Shown: piece after piece, positions 25,135 to 34,409 of the stretch
Layout of the letters: every line of letters starts with the position of its first letter
Numbering within the stretch: position 1 is the stretch's first letter
From: Streptomyces sp. CB02261
Lineage (GTDB): Bacteria > Actinomycetota > Actinomycetes > Streptomycetales > Streptomycetaceae
Direction of reading: 5' to 3'
Assembly: GCF_001905665.1 (NCBI RefSeq)
Contig: NZ_LIVX01000001.1
Location: 186,001-250,000, forward strand
Length of the DNA: 64,000 nt
Notes under the pieces: generated by a model
Told to the model about the DNA's origin: nothing
Database searches by the model: none
Seen by the model: only the letters and a program-made list of their open reading frames with translations
Program-made: the position numbers and the translations under genes

Positions 25135-26376
25135 GTGCGAAACCGTTCGTTGCTCATACTCACCACCGCGGTCACCGCGGGAGCACTCACCCTCACCGCC
25201 TGTGGTTCGCGCGACGACAAGGGCGGCGCGGCCGAGAACGGTGACGGCGGCAACGTCACCGTGACCATCGGTCTCGACGCGCCCCTCACGGGCGAGCTGT
25301 CGGCCCTCGGCCTCGGCATCAAGAACTCGGCCGACCTGGCGGTCAAGACGGCCAACAAGAAGAGCTACGTCAAGGGCGTGACCTTCAAGCTGGAGTCCCT
25401 GGACGACCAGGCCCAGCCCTCCGCCGGCCAGCAGAACGCGACCAAGTTCGTCGCCGACAAGGGCGTCCTCGGCGTCGTCGGCCCGCTGAACTCCTCCGTC
25501 GCCGAGTCGATGCAGAAGGTCTTCGACGACGCCAAGCTGGCCCAGGTCTCCCCGGCCAACACCAACCCGGCCCTGACCCAGGGCGTCAACTGGAGCACCG
25601 GCGACAAGAAGCGCGGCTACAAGTCGTACTTCCGCACCGCCACCACGGACGCCATCCAGGGCCCGTTCGCCGCGCAGTACGTCTACAACGAGGCCAAGAA
25701 GACCAAGGCCTTCATCATCGACGACAAGAAGACCTACGGCGCCGGCCTCGCGGGCACCTTCAAGGGCGAGTTCGAGAAGCTCGGCGGCAAGGTCGTCGGC
25801 ACCGAGCACATCAACCCCGACACCAAGGACTTCTCCGCCGTCGCCACCAAGGTGAAGACCTCGGGCGCCGACGTCGTCTACTACGGCGGCGAGTACCCGG
25901 CCGGCGGCCCGCTGGCCAAGCAGATCAAGGAAGCCGGCGCGAAGGTCGTCGTCGTCGGCGGTGACGCGCTCTTCAGCCCCGAGTACGTGAAGCTGGCGGG
26001 CGCCGCGGCGGCCAACGGCGACATCGCCACCTCGGTCGGCGCGCCCATCGAGTCCCTCGCCTCCGCCAAGGACTTCCTGGCGGACTACAAGACCGGTGGC
26101 TACAAGGAGGCCTACGAGGCCTACGGCGGCTACGCGTACGACTCGACCTGGGCCATCATCGAGGCCGTCAAGAAGGTCGTCGACGGCAACAGCGGCAAGC
26201 TCCCCGAGGGCGCCCGCGGCAAGGTCGTCGAGGCCCTGCAGGGCGTCTCCTTCGAGGGTGTGACCGGCAAGGTCTCCTTCGACGAGTTCGGTGACACCAC
26301 CAACAAGCAGCTGACCGTCTACAAGGTCGAGGGCGGCGCCCACAAGCCCGTCAAGTCCGGCACCTTCGGCGGCTGA
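25135..26376 (+). CDS. livK: Branched-chain amino acid ABC transporter, substrate-binding lipoprotein
   Basis: A 413-aa periplasmic-type binding protein anchored as a lipoprotein; lipobox LTLTACGS puts the lipidated Cys near residue 23. It belongs to the LivJ/LivK family (peripla_BP_6), with VTIGLDAPLTGELSALG near the N-terminus, VLGVVGPLNSSVAESMQK and VVVGGDALFSPEYV. It captures leucine/isoleucine/valine, or a related amino acid, for the LivHM channel. The GTG at 25135 is preceded by AAAGGA. It is the first gene of the livKHMGF operon. Confidence 0.95.
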   Translation: MRNRSLLILTTAVTAGALTLTACGSRDDKGGAAENGDGGNVTVTIGLDAPLTGELSALGLGIKNSADLAVKTANKKSYVKGVTFKLESLDDQAQPSAGQQNATKFVADKGVLGVVGPLNSSVAESMQKVFDDAKLAQVSPANTNPALTQGVNWSTGDKKRGYKSYFRTATTDAIQGPFAAQYVYNEAKKTKAFIIDDKKTYGAGLAGTFKGEFEKLGGKVVGTEHINPDTKDFSAVATKVKTSGADVVYYGGEYPAGGPLAKQIKEAGAKVVVVGGDALFSPEYVKLAGAAAANGDIATSVGAPIESLASAKDFLADYKTGGYKEAYEAYGGYAYDSTWAIIEAVKKVVDGNSGKLPEGARGKVVEALQGVSFEGVTGKVSFDEFGDTTNKQLTVYKVEGGAHKPVKSGTFGG

Positions 26377-26402
26377 TCAACCCCACCACCATGCACCACC
26401 TT

Positions 26403-26440
26403 CACCGCGCGGGGGGCCGCACCAGGCTCCCCGCGCGGTG
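26403..26440 (+). terminator. Intercistronic stem-loop between livK and livH
   Basis: CACCGCGCGGGG (26403-26414), a 14-nt loop and CCCCGCGCGGTG (26429-26440) make a 12-bp perfect stem. Such structures after binding-protein genes commonly partially terminate or stabilise the upstream mRNA, making the binding protein more abundant than the membrane parts. Confidence 0.75.
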
Positions 26441-26473
26441 TCACATCCGTCGAAAGTCTCGGAGGACAATGCG

Positions 26474-27403
26474 GTGAACGAACTGCCGCAGCAGCTGGTC
26501 AACGGCCTGCTACTGGGATCCATGTACGGGCTGGTCGCCGTCGGCTACACGATGGTCTACGGCATCGTCCAGCTCATCAACTTCGCCCATGGCGAGATCT
26601 TCATGACCGGCGGCTTCGGGGCCCTCACGGTCTGGCTCATCCTTCCCGGCGGCACCACCATGTGGGTCGCACTGCCCCTCATGATCATCGGTGCCGTGCT
26701 CGTCGCGACCACCATAGCCATCGGGGCGGAACGGTTCGCCTACCGTCCGCTGCGCGGTGGCCCCCGCCTGGCCCCGCTCATCACGGCCATCGGCCTGTCG
26801 CTCGCCCTGCAGTACGCCGTCTGGGTCTGGTACCCGGAGGCCAAGTCCGCCCGGACCTTCCCGCAGATCCCCGGCGGCGCGATCGAACTCGGCCCGGTCA
26901 CCATCCAGACCGGTGACGTCTTCCTGCTGATCGCCGCCCCCATCTGCATGGCCTTCCTCGCCTTCTTCGTCATGCGCACCCGCACCGGTCGCGGCATGCA
27001 GGCCACGGCGCAGGACCCGGACACCGCGAAGCTCATGGGTGTCAACACCGACCGCATCATCGTGATCGCGTTCGCCCTCGGCGCCGCGATGGCCGCCGTC
27101 GGCGCCGTCGCCTACGGCCTCAAGTACGGCGTCGTCGACTACAAGATGGGCTTCCTCCTCGGACTCAAGGCCTTCACCGCCGCCGTCCTCGGCGGCATCG
27201 GCAACATCTACGGAGCCATGATCGGCGGAGTCGTCCTCGGTATCGCCGAGACCATGGCGACGGCGTACATCAGCCACATCCCCGGTATGGAGCAGCTCGG
27301 CGGCCAGTCCTGGGCCGACGTCTGGGCCTTCGTACTCCTCATCGTCGTACTCCTCGCCCGGCCCCAAGGCCTCCTCGGCGAGCGCGTCGCGGACAGGGCG
27401 TGA
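26474..27403 (+). CDS. livH: Branched-chain amino acid ABC transporter permease LivH
   Basis: A 309-aa inner-membrane permease with about eight hydrophobic helices. Family hallmarks include LLLGSMYGLVAVGYTMVYG at the N-terminus, and KLMGVNTDRIIVIAFALGAAMAAVGA plus AVLGGIGNIYGAMIGGVVLG in the C-terminal half. The GTG at 26474 has GGAGGA 7 nt upstream, so a start at the in-frame ATG 12 codons earlier is less likely. Its stop overlaps the livM GTG (GTGA). Confidence 0.95.
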   Translation: MNELPQQLVNGLLLGSMYGLVAVGYTMVYGIVQLINFAHGEIFMTGGFGALTVWLILPGGTTMWVALPLMIIGAVLVATTIAIGAERFAYRPLRGGPRLAPLITAIGLSLALQYAVWVWYPEAKSARTFPQIPGGAIELGPVTIQTGDVFLLIAAPICMAFLAFFVMRTRTGRGMQATAQDPDTAKLMGVNTDRIIVIAFALGAAMAAVGAVAYGLKYGVVDYKMGFLLGLKAFTAAVLGGIGNIYGAMIGGVVLGIAETMATAYISHIPGMEQLGGQSWADVWAFVLLIVVLLARPQGLLGERVADRA

Positions 27404-29238
27404 GCACCATGACCACCATCTCCGAGAACCCCCAGGCCCCCGCGGCCCCCACGGCCGAGGCGACCGGCCTCATCGGCTTCGTCCCGGCCAAGGCCGCCCG
27501 CGCCCTCACCCTGGGCGGCGGCGCCCTCACCATCGCCAGCTGCTTCCTCGCCTGGACCTGGACCCCCCGCTTCCCGGGCGACCTCACGTTCTACGGCTCC
27601 CCCGGCGGCCTCCAGATGCAGGTCCTGGTCACAGGCCTGCTCACCGTCCTCTTCGCCCTCTCCTCGTACGGCGTCAAGGGCACCCGCTGGCTCACCCCCG
27701 CCGGCGGCGACGCGGCCCTCAAACTCGCCGCGCTCGCCAACTTCGCCATCGCCTGGTTCACCGTCGCCGCCATCAGCATCGAACTCGGCGGCCCGGTCAA
27801 CCTGGAGCCGGGCGGCGCGGTCGTCGCACTCGCCTCCCTGCTGGCCCTCCTCGGCGCCCTCGCCCTCCCCTACGAGCGGCCGAAGGTGCTGCCCGTGGAC
27901 CCCGAGGACACCTCCTGGGACCAGTTCAAGCACCGCGCCGGCAACGACTGGGCCTCCTTCAAGGCCGCCTTCGCCTCCACCGGCACCGCGCGCCGAGTGC
28001 CCCCGATGCACTCCTCCCTCGAGATCCTGATCATCACGGGCGTCCTCGCGGCGGCCCTCGGCGTCTTCACCTACGGTGTCGGCACCGAGTACGACGAGCT
28101 GTTCCTCGGCTTCCTCATCACCGCCGGCATCGGCTTCGCCGCGGTCAACAAGTCGGGCCTCATGGCCCAGGCCACCCAGCTCACCAAGAAGCACCAGAAC
28201 CTCTCCATCGCGGGCGCGTTCATCGCCGCGGCGCTCTTCCCGTTCACCCAGACCGACGACCAGTACGCGACGCTCGGCGTCTACATCCTGATCTTCGCCA
28301 CGGTCGCCCTGGGCCTGAACATCGTCGTCGGCCTCGCCGGTCTCCTCGACCTCGGTTACGTCGCCTTCCTCGGCGTCGGCGCCTACGCGGCCGCCCTCGT
28401 CTCGGGCGCCCCGACCTCCCCGTTCGGCGTCCACCTCCCCTTCTGGGCCGCCATCCTCGTCGGCGCCGGAGCCTCCCTGGTCTTCGGTGTCCTCATCGGC
28501 GCCCCGACCCTGCGCCTGCGCGGCGACTACCTCGCCATCGTGACGCTCGGTTTCGGTGAGATCTTCCGCATCGCCGTCATGAACACCGACGGCACCTCCG
28601 GACCGGACATCACCAACGGCTCCAACGGCATCGCGTCCATCCCGAACCTCAACATCCTCGGGTTCGACTTCGGCGCCGAGCACGTGCTCGGCGGCTTCAC
28701 GATCGGCCGCTTCGCCAACTACTTCTTCCTCATGCTGCTGATCATGGCGGTCGTCGTGCTGGTCTTCCGGCGCAGCGGCGACTCCCGCATCGGCCGCGCC
28801 TGGGTCGCCATCCGCGAGGACGAGACCGCCGCGCTCGCCATGGGCATCAACGGCTTCCGGGTCAAGCTCATCGCCTTCGCGCTCGGAGCCTCGCTCGCCG
28901 GCCTCGCCGGCACCGTGCAGGCCCACGTCACCTACACGGTGACCCCGGAGCAGTACCTCTTCGCCGGACCCATCCCGCCCAACTCCGCCTTCCTGCTCGC
29001 GGCCGTCGTCCTCGGCGGCATGGGCACGATGAGCGGCCCCCTGGTCGGCGCCTCGCTGCTCTTCCTCATCCCCAACAAGCTCCAGTTCATGGGCGAGTAC
29101 CAGCTCTTCGCCTTCGGCGTCGCGCTCATCCTCCTCATGCGCTTCCGCCCGGAGGGCATCATCGCCAACCGGCGCAACCAGCTGGAGTTCCACGAGAAGG
29201 ACGAGACGCCCGCCACGCTCGCCAAGGCAGGTGCCTGA
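27400..29238 (+). CDS. livM: Branched-chain amino acid ABC transporter permease LivM with long N-terminal extension
   Basis: A 612-aa permease. The LivM core (about residues 295-590) shows FATVALGLNIVVGLAGLLDLGYVAFLGVGAYAAAL, LRLRGDYLAIVTLGFGEIFRI, DETAALAMGINGFRVKLIAFALGA and AAVVLGGMGTMSGPLVGASLLF. Standard LivM proteins are about 300-420 residues, so the N-terminal ~290 residues are an extra region with several membrane helices and a soluble loop (DPEDTSWDQFKHRAGN...). Translation starts at the GTG overlapping the livH stop; an in-frame ATG at 27409 is the alternative. Confidence 0.93.
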   Translation: MSTMTTISENPQAPAAPTAEATGLIGFVPAKAARALTLGGGALTIASCFLAWTWTPRFPGDLTFYGSPGGLQMQVLVTGLLTVLFALSSYGVKGTRWLTPAGGDAALKLAALANFAIAWFTVAAISIELGGPVNLEPGGAVVALASLLALLGALALPYERPKVLPVDPEDTSWDQFKHRAGNDWASFKAAFASTGTARRVPPMHSSLEILIITGVLAAALGVFTYGVGTEYDELFLGFLITAGIGFAAVNKSGLMAQATQLTKKHQNLSIAGAFIAAALFPFTQTDDQYATLGVYILIFATVALGLNIVVGLAGLLDLGYVAFLGVGAYAAALVSGAPTSPFGVHLPFWAAILVGAGASLVFGVLIGAPTLRLRGDYLAIVTLGFGEIFRIAVMNTDGTSGPDITNGSNGIASIPNLNILGFDFGAEHVLGGFTIGRFANYFFLMLLIMAVVVLVFRRSGDSRIGRAWVAIREDETAALAMGINGFRVKLIAFALGASLAGLAGTVQAHVTYTVTPEQYLFAGPIPPNSAFLLAAVVLGGMGTMSGPLVGASLLFLIPNKLQFMGEYQLFAFGVALILLMRFRPEGIIANRRNQLEFHEKDETPATLAKAGA

Positions 29239-29241
29239 ACC

Positions 29242-30269
<1,028 letters not shown>

Positions 30270-30273
<4 letters not shown>

Positions 30274-30986
30274 CCGCACTGCTCGAAGTCGAGAACCTGC
30301 GGGTCGCCTACGGAAAGATCGAGGCCGTCAAGGGCATCTCCTTCTCCGTCGACGCCGGTGAGGTCGTCACCCTCATCGGCACCAACGGCGCCGGGAAGAC
30401 CACGACCCTGCGGACCCTCTCCGGCCTCCTCAAGCCGGTCGGCGGCCAGATCAAGTTCGAGGGCAAGTCCCTCCGCAAGATCCCCGCACACAAGATCGTC
30501 TCGCTGGGTCTGGCCCACTCCCCCGAGGGCCGGCACATCTTCCCCCGCATGACGATCGAGGAGAACCTCCTCCTCGGCGCCTTCCTCCGCAAGGACACCG
30601 CGGGCATCGCCAAGGACGTCCAGCGCGCCTACGACCTCTTCCCCATCCTGGGCGAGCGTCGCAAGCAGGCCGCCGGCACGCTCTCCGGCGGTGAGCAGCA
30701 GATGCTCGCCATGGGCCGGGCACTGATGTCCCAGCCGAAGCTGCTCATGCTCGACGAGCCCTCCATGGGCCTCTCCCCGATCATGATGCAGAAGATCATG
30801 GCGACGATCTCCGAGCTGAAGGCCCAGGGCACCACCATCCTGCTCGTCGAGCAGAACGCCCAGGCCGCGCTCGCCCTGGCGGACCACGGTCACGTCATGG
30901 AGATCGGCAAGATCGTCCTGTCCGGCACCGGGCAGAACCTGCTCCACGACGAGTCCGTCCGCAAGGCGTACCTCGGCGAGGACTGA
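30270..30986 (+). CDS. livF: Branched-chain amino acid ABC transporter ATPase LivF
   Basis: A 238-aa ATPase of the second type in LIV systems. Walker A LIGTNGAGKTTTLRTLSG, the signature LSGGEQQMLAMGRALMS, Walker B LLMLDEPSMGLSP and the H-loop region TILLVEQNAQAALALADHG are all intact. It is the last gene of livKHMGF, followed by a strong bidirectional terminator. Confidence 0.96.
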
Positions 30987-31010
30987 GTCACCCGGTCCGC
31001 ACCACGGACC

Positions 31011-31046
31011 GAAGGCCCGCCCCACAGCGACGTGGGGCGGGCCTTC
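31011..31046. terminator. Bidirectional terminator between livF and the ANTAR regulator
   Basis: GAAGGCCCGCCCCAC, loop AGCGAC, GTGGGGCGGGCCTTC: a perfect 15-bp stem between convergent genes. Confidence 0.9.
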
Positions 31047-31070
31047 TTCCGTACGGGGCGCGAGCCGGGC

Positions 31071-31724
31071 CTACTGGCCCTTGGCGGCCTTCTTCTCCTC
31101 GGCGTCCTCGATGACGGCCTCGGCGACCTGCTGCATCGACATGCGGCGGTCCATCGACGTCTTCTGGATCCAGCGGAACGCGGCCGGCTCCGTCAGCCCG
31201 TACTGGGTCTGCAGGATCGACTTGGCGCGGTCCACCAGCTTGCGGGTCTCCAGGCGGAGGGAGAGGTCGGCGACCTCCTTCTCCAGGGCCCGCAGCTCGG
31301 CGAAGCGGGAGACGGCCATCTCGATGGCCGGCACCACGTCACTCTTGCTGAACGGCTTCACCAGGTACGCCATGGCGCCGGCGTCCCGGGCCCGCTCCAC
31401 GAGTTCGCGCTGCGAGAAGGCGGTGAGCATGAGGACCGGGGCGATGGACTCGCCGGCGATCTTCTCCGCGGCCGAGATGCCGTCGAGGACGGGCATCTTC
31501 ACGTCGAGGATGACGAGGTCGGGCCGGTGCTCACGGGCGAGTTCGACGGCCGTGGCACCGTCACCGGCCTCGCCGACGACCGTGTAGCCCTCTTCCTCCA
31601 GCATCTCTTTGAGGTCGAGGCGGATGAGGGCCTCGTCCTCGGCGATGACGACGCGGGTCGTCAGCGGCGGAACGTGCGACGCCTCGGCGTCGTCGGCGGG
31701 CTGGGGCGACTCGGGGGCGGTCAC
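31071..31724 (-). CDS. pdtaR: ANTAR-domain response regulator (PdtaR-like)
   Basis: A 217-aa response regulator. Receiver domain at about residues 24-145: acidic pocket VVIAEDEALIRLDL (Glu29/Asp30), phospho-acceptor Asp74 in LVILDVKMP, Lys123 in YLVKPFS. The C-terminal ANTAR RNA-binding domain contains LVDRAKSILQTQYGLTEPAAFRWIQ, and MDRRMSMQQVAEAVI. ANTAR domains bind paired stem-loops and cause antitermination; M. tuberculosis PdtaR is the closest known relative. The GTG at 31724 has AAGGAG upstream. The N-terminal 20 residues are disordered. No partner kinase is nearby. Confidence 0.93.
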   Translation of the reverse strand: MTAPESPQPADDAEASHVPPLTTRVVIAEDEALIRLDLKEMLEEEGYTVVGEAGDGATAVELAREHRPDLVILDVKMPVLDGISAAEKIAGESIAPVLMLTAFSQRELVERARDAGAMAYLVKPFSKSDVVPAIEMAVSRFAELRALEKEVADLSLRLETRKLVDRAKSILQTQYGLTEPAAFRWIQKTSMDRRMSMQQVAEAVIEDAEEKKAAKGQ

Positions 31725-31781
31725 GGGGGCTCCTTGTTGCGGGCAGGTACTGCTACCTGAGCCTACCTAGGTCCTGTATGT

Positions 31782-31809
31782 TTGAGGCACGGCGGGTCTC
31801 CGCTAGCCT
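31782..31809 (+). promoter_or_regulatory. Candidate tRNA promoter (TTGAGG-N16-TAGCCT)
   Basis: TTGAGG (31782-31787) and TAGCCT (31804-31809) are separated by 16 bp and lie 15 bp upstream of the tRNA. This is a plausible sigma-HrdB-type promoter but both boxes are imperfect. Confidence 0.4.
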
Positions 31810-31823
31810 TCCTTTTGAAGGAT

Positions 31824-31896
31824 GCCCCGGTAGTCCAGCGGTAGAGACACGGTGCTCAAACCACCGACAGCGTCGGTTCGAATCCGACTCGGGGCA
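31824..31896 (+). tRNA. tRNA with anticodon CAA (leucine UUG) but a short variable loop
   Basis: A 73-nt cloverleaf. Acceptor stem GCCCCGG pairs with TCGGGGC, with one G-U pair, then A73. D arm GTC-loop-GAC (three base pairs) has GG in the loop. Anticodon stem CGGTG/CACCG, loop CTCAAAC, so anticodon CAA (34-36) after U33. The variable loop is ACAGC, only 5 nt, and the T arm is GTCGG-TTCGAAT-CCGAC. CCA is not encoded. CAA reads UUG (Leu), but real tRNA-Leu has a long variable arm, so identity is uncertain. An automatic call would probably say Leu. Confidence 0.85.
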
Positions 31897-32002
31897 CTTT
31901 CCCTTCGATTCCAAGGTCGCTCAACGGGTGGCGATCTTCGCTCGTCAACTGGACGACCTCTCCGTCGCGGCCATGGACCTCCACGTGGGACCCACGTCCT
32001 GA

Positions 32003-33430
32003 CTACGTCAGCGGATCCCCGATGTGGTGCACCCGCACCAGGTTCGTCGAGCCCGCGACTCCCGGCGGGGAGCCCGCCGTGATGACCACCGTGTCGCCCT
32101 TCTTGCAGCGGCCGATGCGCAGCAGTTCCTCGTCGACCTGGGCCACCATCGCGTCCGTCGAGTCGACGTGGGGGCCGAGGAAGGTCTCGACGCCCCAGGT
32201 GAGGTTGAGCTGGGAGCGGGTGGCCGGGTCGGGGGTGAAGGCCAGCAGGGGGATCGGGGAGCGGTAGCGGGAGAGGCGCTTGACCGTGTCGCCGGACTGG
32301 GTGAAGGCGACGAGGAACTTGGCGCCGAGGAAGTCGCCCATCTCGGCGGCGGCGCGGGCGACGGCGCCGCCCTGGGTGCGGGGCTTGTTGCGGTCGGTGA
32401 GGGGCGGGAGGCCCTTGGCGAGGACGTCTTCCTCGGCGGCTTCGACGATGCGGCTCATGGTGCGGACGGTCTCGATGGGGTAGCGGCCGACGCTGGTCTC
32501 GCCGGAGAGCATCACGGCGTCGGTGCCGTCGATGACCGCGTTGGCGACGTCACTCGCCTCGGCGCGGGTGGGGCGGGAGTTGTCGATCATCGAGTCGAGC
32601 ATCTGGGTGGCGACGATGACCGGTTTGGCGTTGCGCTTGGCGAGTTTGACGGCGCGCTTCTGGACGATCGGGACCTGTTCGAGCGGCATCTCGACGCCGA
32701 GGTCGCCACGGGCGACCATGATGCCGTCGAAGGCGGCGACGATCTCGTCGATGTTGTCGACGGCCTGGGGCTTCTCGACCTTGGCGATGACGGGCAGCCG
32801 GCGTCCCTCCTCGTCCATGATCCGGTGGACGTCCACGATGTCGTGGGCGTTGCGGACGAAGGAGAGGGCGATGACGTCGGCGCCGATGCGCAGGGCCCAG
32901 CGGAGGTCATCGATGTCCTTCTCGGAGAGGGCGGGGACGGAGACCGCGACGCCGGGGAGGTTGAGGCCCTTGTGGTCGGAGACCATGCCGCCCTCGATGA
33001 CGCGGGTGTTGACCCGGGGTCCTTCGACGGAGACGACCTCCAGGGTGACGCGGCCGTCGTCGACGAGGATGCGCTCGCCGGCGGTGACGTCCTCGGCGAG
33101 GCCGGAGTAGGTGGTGCCGCAGCCGTGGCGGTCGCCTTCCATGGGTTCGACGGTGATGGCGAACTCGTCGCCGCGTTCAAGGAGTACGGGGCCTTCGCGG
33201 AAGCGGCCGAGGCGGATCTTCGGGCCTTGAAGGTCGGCGAGGACGCCGACGCTGCGGCCGGTCTCGTCGGAGGCTTTGCGTACGTGTCGGTACCGCTCCT
33301 CGTGCTCGGCGTAGGAGCCGTGGCTGAGGTTGAATCGGGCCACGTCCATTCCGGCCTCGATCAACGCCTTGATCTGGTCGTATGTTTCGGTGGCGGGCCC
33401 AAGGGTACAAACGATTTTCGCTCGGCGCAT
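32003..33430 (-). CDS. pyk: Pyruvate kinase
   Basis: Converts phosphoenolpyruvate and ADP to pyruvate and ATP, the last step of glycolysis. The 475-aa length is standard. Active-site signatures are visible: VARFNLSHGS near residue 30, LQGPKIRLGRF, PVIAKVEKPQAVDNIDEI (catalytic Lys region) and FDGIMVARGDLGVEMPLEQVP (metal-binding Glu/Asp). The C-terminal allosteric domain follows. The ATG at 33430 starts MRRAKIVCTLGPATE. It has its own leader with two stem-loops. Confidence 0.97.
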   Translation of the reverse strand: MRRAKIVCTLGPATETYDQIKALIEAGMDVARFNLSHGSYAEHEERYRHVRKASDETGRSVGVLADLQGPKIRLGRFREGPVLLERGDEFAITVEPMEGDRHGCGTTYSGLAEDVTAGERILVDDGRVTLEVVSVEGPRVNTRVIEGGMVSDHKGLNLPGVAVSVPALSEKDIDDLRWALRIGADVIALSFVRNAHDIVDVHRIMDEEGRRLPVIAKVEKPQAVDNIDEIVAAFDGIMVARGDLGVEMPLEQVPIVQKRAVKLAKRNAKPVIVATQMLDSMIDNSRPTRAEASDVANAVIDGTDAVMLSGETSVGRYPIETVRTMSRIVEAAEEDVLAKGLPPLTDRNKPRTQGGAVARAAAEMGDFLGAKFLVAFTQSGDTVKRLSRYRSPIPLLAFTPDPATRSQLNLTWGVETFLGPHVDSTDAMVAQVDEELLRIGRCKKGDTVVITAGSPPGVAGSTNLVRVHHIGDPLT

Positions 33431-33449
33431 GAGTCGAGCCTAGGGCTTA

Positions 33450-33472
33450 CCCACCAGTAGCGAGTTGGTGGG
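33450..33472. promoter_or_regulatory. Stem-loop in the pyk leader (1)
   Basis: CCCACCA, 9-nt loop, TGGTGGG, about 20 nt upstream of the pyk start. It may be part of a leader structure or mark the end of a short upstream transcript. No function is known. Confidence 0.4.
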
Positions 33473-33483
33473 ACATGACTAGG

Positions 33484-33510
33484 CAACAACCTTTCCGTGA
33501 AAGGCTGTTG
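33484..33510. promoter_or_regulatory. Stem-loop in the pyk leader (2)
   Basis: CAACAACCTTTC, loop CGT, GAAAGGCTGTTG: a 12-bp stem with one mismatch, between the SIMPL gene stop and pyk. It could act as the terminator of the SIMPL gene or as a pyk leader element. Confidence 0.5.
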
Positions 33511-33576
33511 ACAAGACTTGAATCTGTGCGCGGGGGTGCTCCGATGAGCGATTTCCACGCCCTCGCGCCGCCCGTC

Positions 33577-34260
33577 TCAGAGTGCGGGCGGTCGCATCGT
33601 GAAGCGGGCGACGACCTCGGCGGTGACCGTCTGCCGCTGCGGTTCGAGGTCCAGTGCGGGCGCCTCGCCGACGCCTTCGGCCGCGAAGGCCGCCGGTGCC
33701 CCGGCGAAGACCGGCGCCATCGGCGTCCCGGGGCCCACCAGTCCCGCGTCGGAGAGTTCGAGGAGTGACGCGAGGGAGGTGCCGAGCGCCTCCGCGTAGG
33801 CCCGGGCCCGCTGGACCGCCTCCGTCACCGCGAGCCGGCGCGCCTCCGCGTAGGCCGAGGAGTCGGGGCGCAGCGCCCACCACGGGCCGTCGACGCTCGT
33901 CAGTTCCAGGTCGGCGAGTCGGGTCACGAGTTCCCCGAGCGCGGTGAAGTCGGTGAGTTCGGCGGTCACCCGGACGCGGCCCCGGTAGGACTGCACGCGC
34001 TCGCCCCGGCCGCGCCGGCCGAGCTCGGGGGCGATCGAGAGACTGCCGGTCTCCAGTGAGCCGAGCGCGTTGCCCTGGGCCTTGAGCAGGTCGAGGACCC
34101 GGGTGTTGCGTCGGGTCAGGTCGGCGAGCGCCGTCGGCCGGTCCGTTCCCCTCGCGGAGACGGTGACGCCGATCCGGGCGAGCTCCGGGTCGACCTCCAG
34201 GCGTCCTTCGCCACGGACCGTCACCTGGGGGGCTTCGGGGGTCGCGTGTTCCTGCGTCAC
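33577..34260 (-). CDS. SIMPL domain protein (DUF541)
   Basis: A 227-aa protein of the SIMPL/DUF541 family. Hallmarks: VTVRGEGRLEVDPELARIGVTVSARG at the N-terminus, a RVQSYRGRVRVTAELTD middle and the ARRLAVTEAVQRARAYAEALG helix. No signal peptide or membrane helix is visible, unlike many Gram-negative homologues, so it appears cytoplasmic. Function is unknown for the family. GTG at 34260 starts VTQEHATPE. It lies divergent to the nucleotidase. Confidence 0.9.
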   Translation of the reverse strand: MTQEHATPEAPQVTVRGEGRLEVDPELARIGVTVSARGTDRPTALADLTRRNTRVLDLLKAQGNALGSLETGSLSIAPELGRRGRGERVQSYRGRVRVTAELTDFTALGELVTRLADLELTSVDGPWWALRPDSSAYAEARRLAVTEAVQRARAYAEALGTSLASLLELSDAGLVGPGTPMAPVFAGAPAAFAAEGVGEAPALDLEPQRQTVTAEVVARFTMRPPAL

Positions 34261-34409
34261 GTCCTGGCTCCTCCGCGTTCGACGACAGCGTCACCGAACA
34301 CTTTCCCACTCCGTAACCGGAAAGGGCTGTTGCCCACGGGGAGGCCTGGGCCAGAATCTACGCGCGTTGTGCGCCAGTGGGCCGACGCCGAACGAACCGA
34401 GGAGAGCAC

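Noticed and set aside
31755..31780. Iron-box-like sequence near the ANTAR gene start
   Set aside because: CCTACCTAGGTCC resembles the DtxR/DmdR consensus only with an inserted or missing base and many mismatches.
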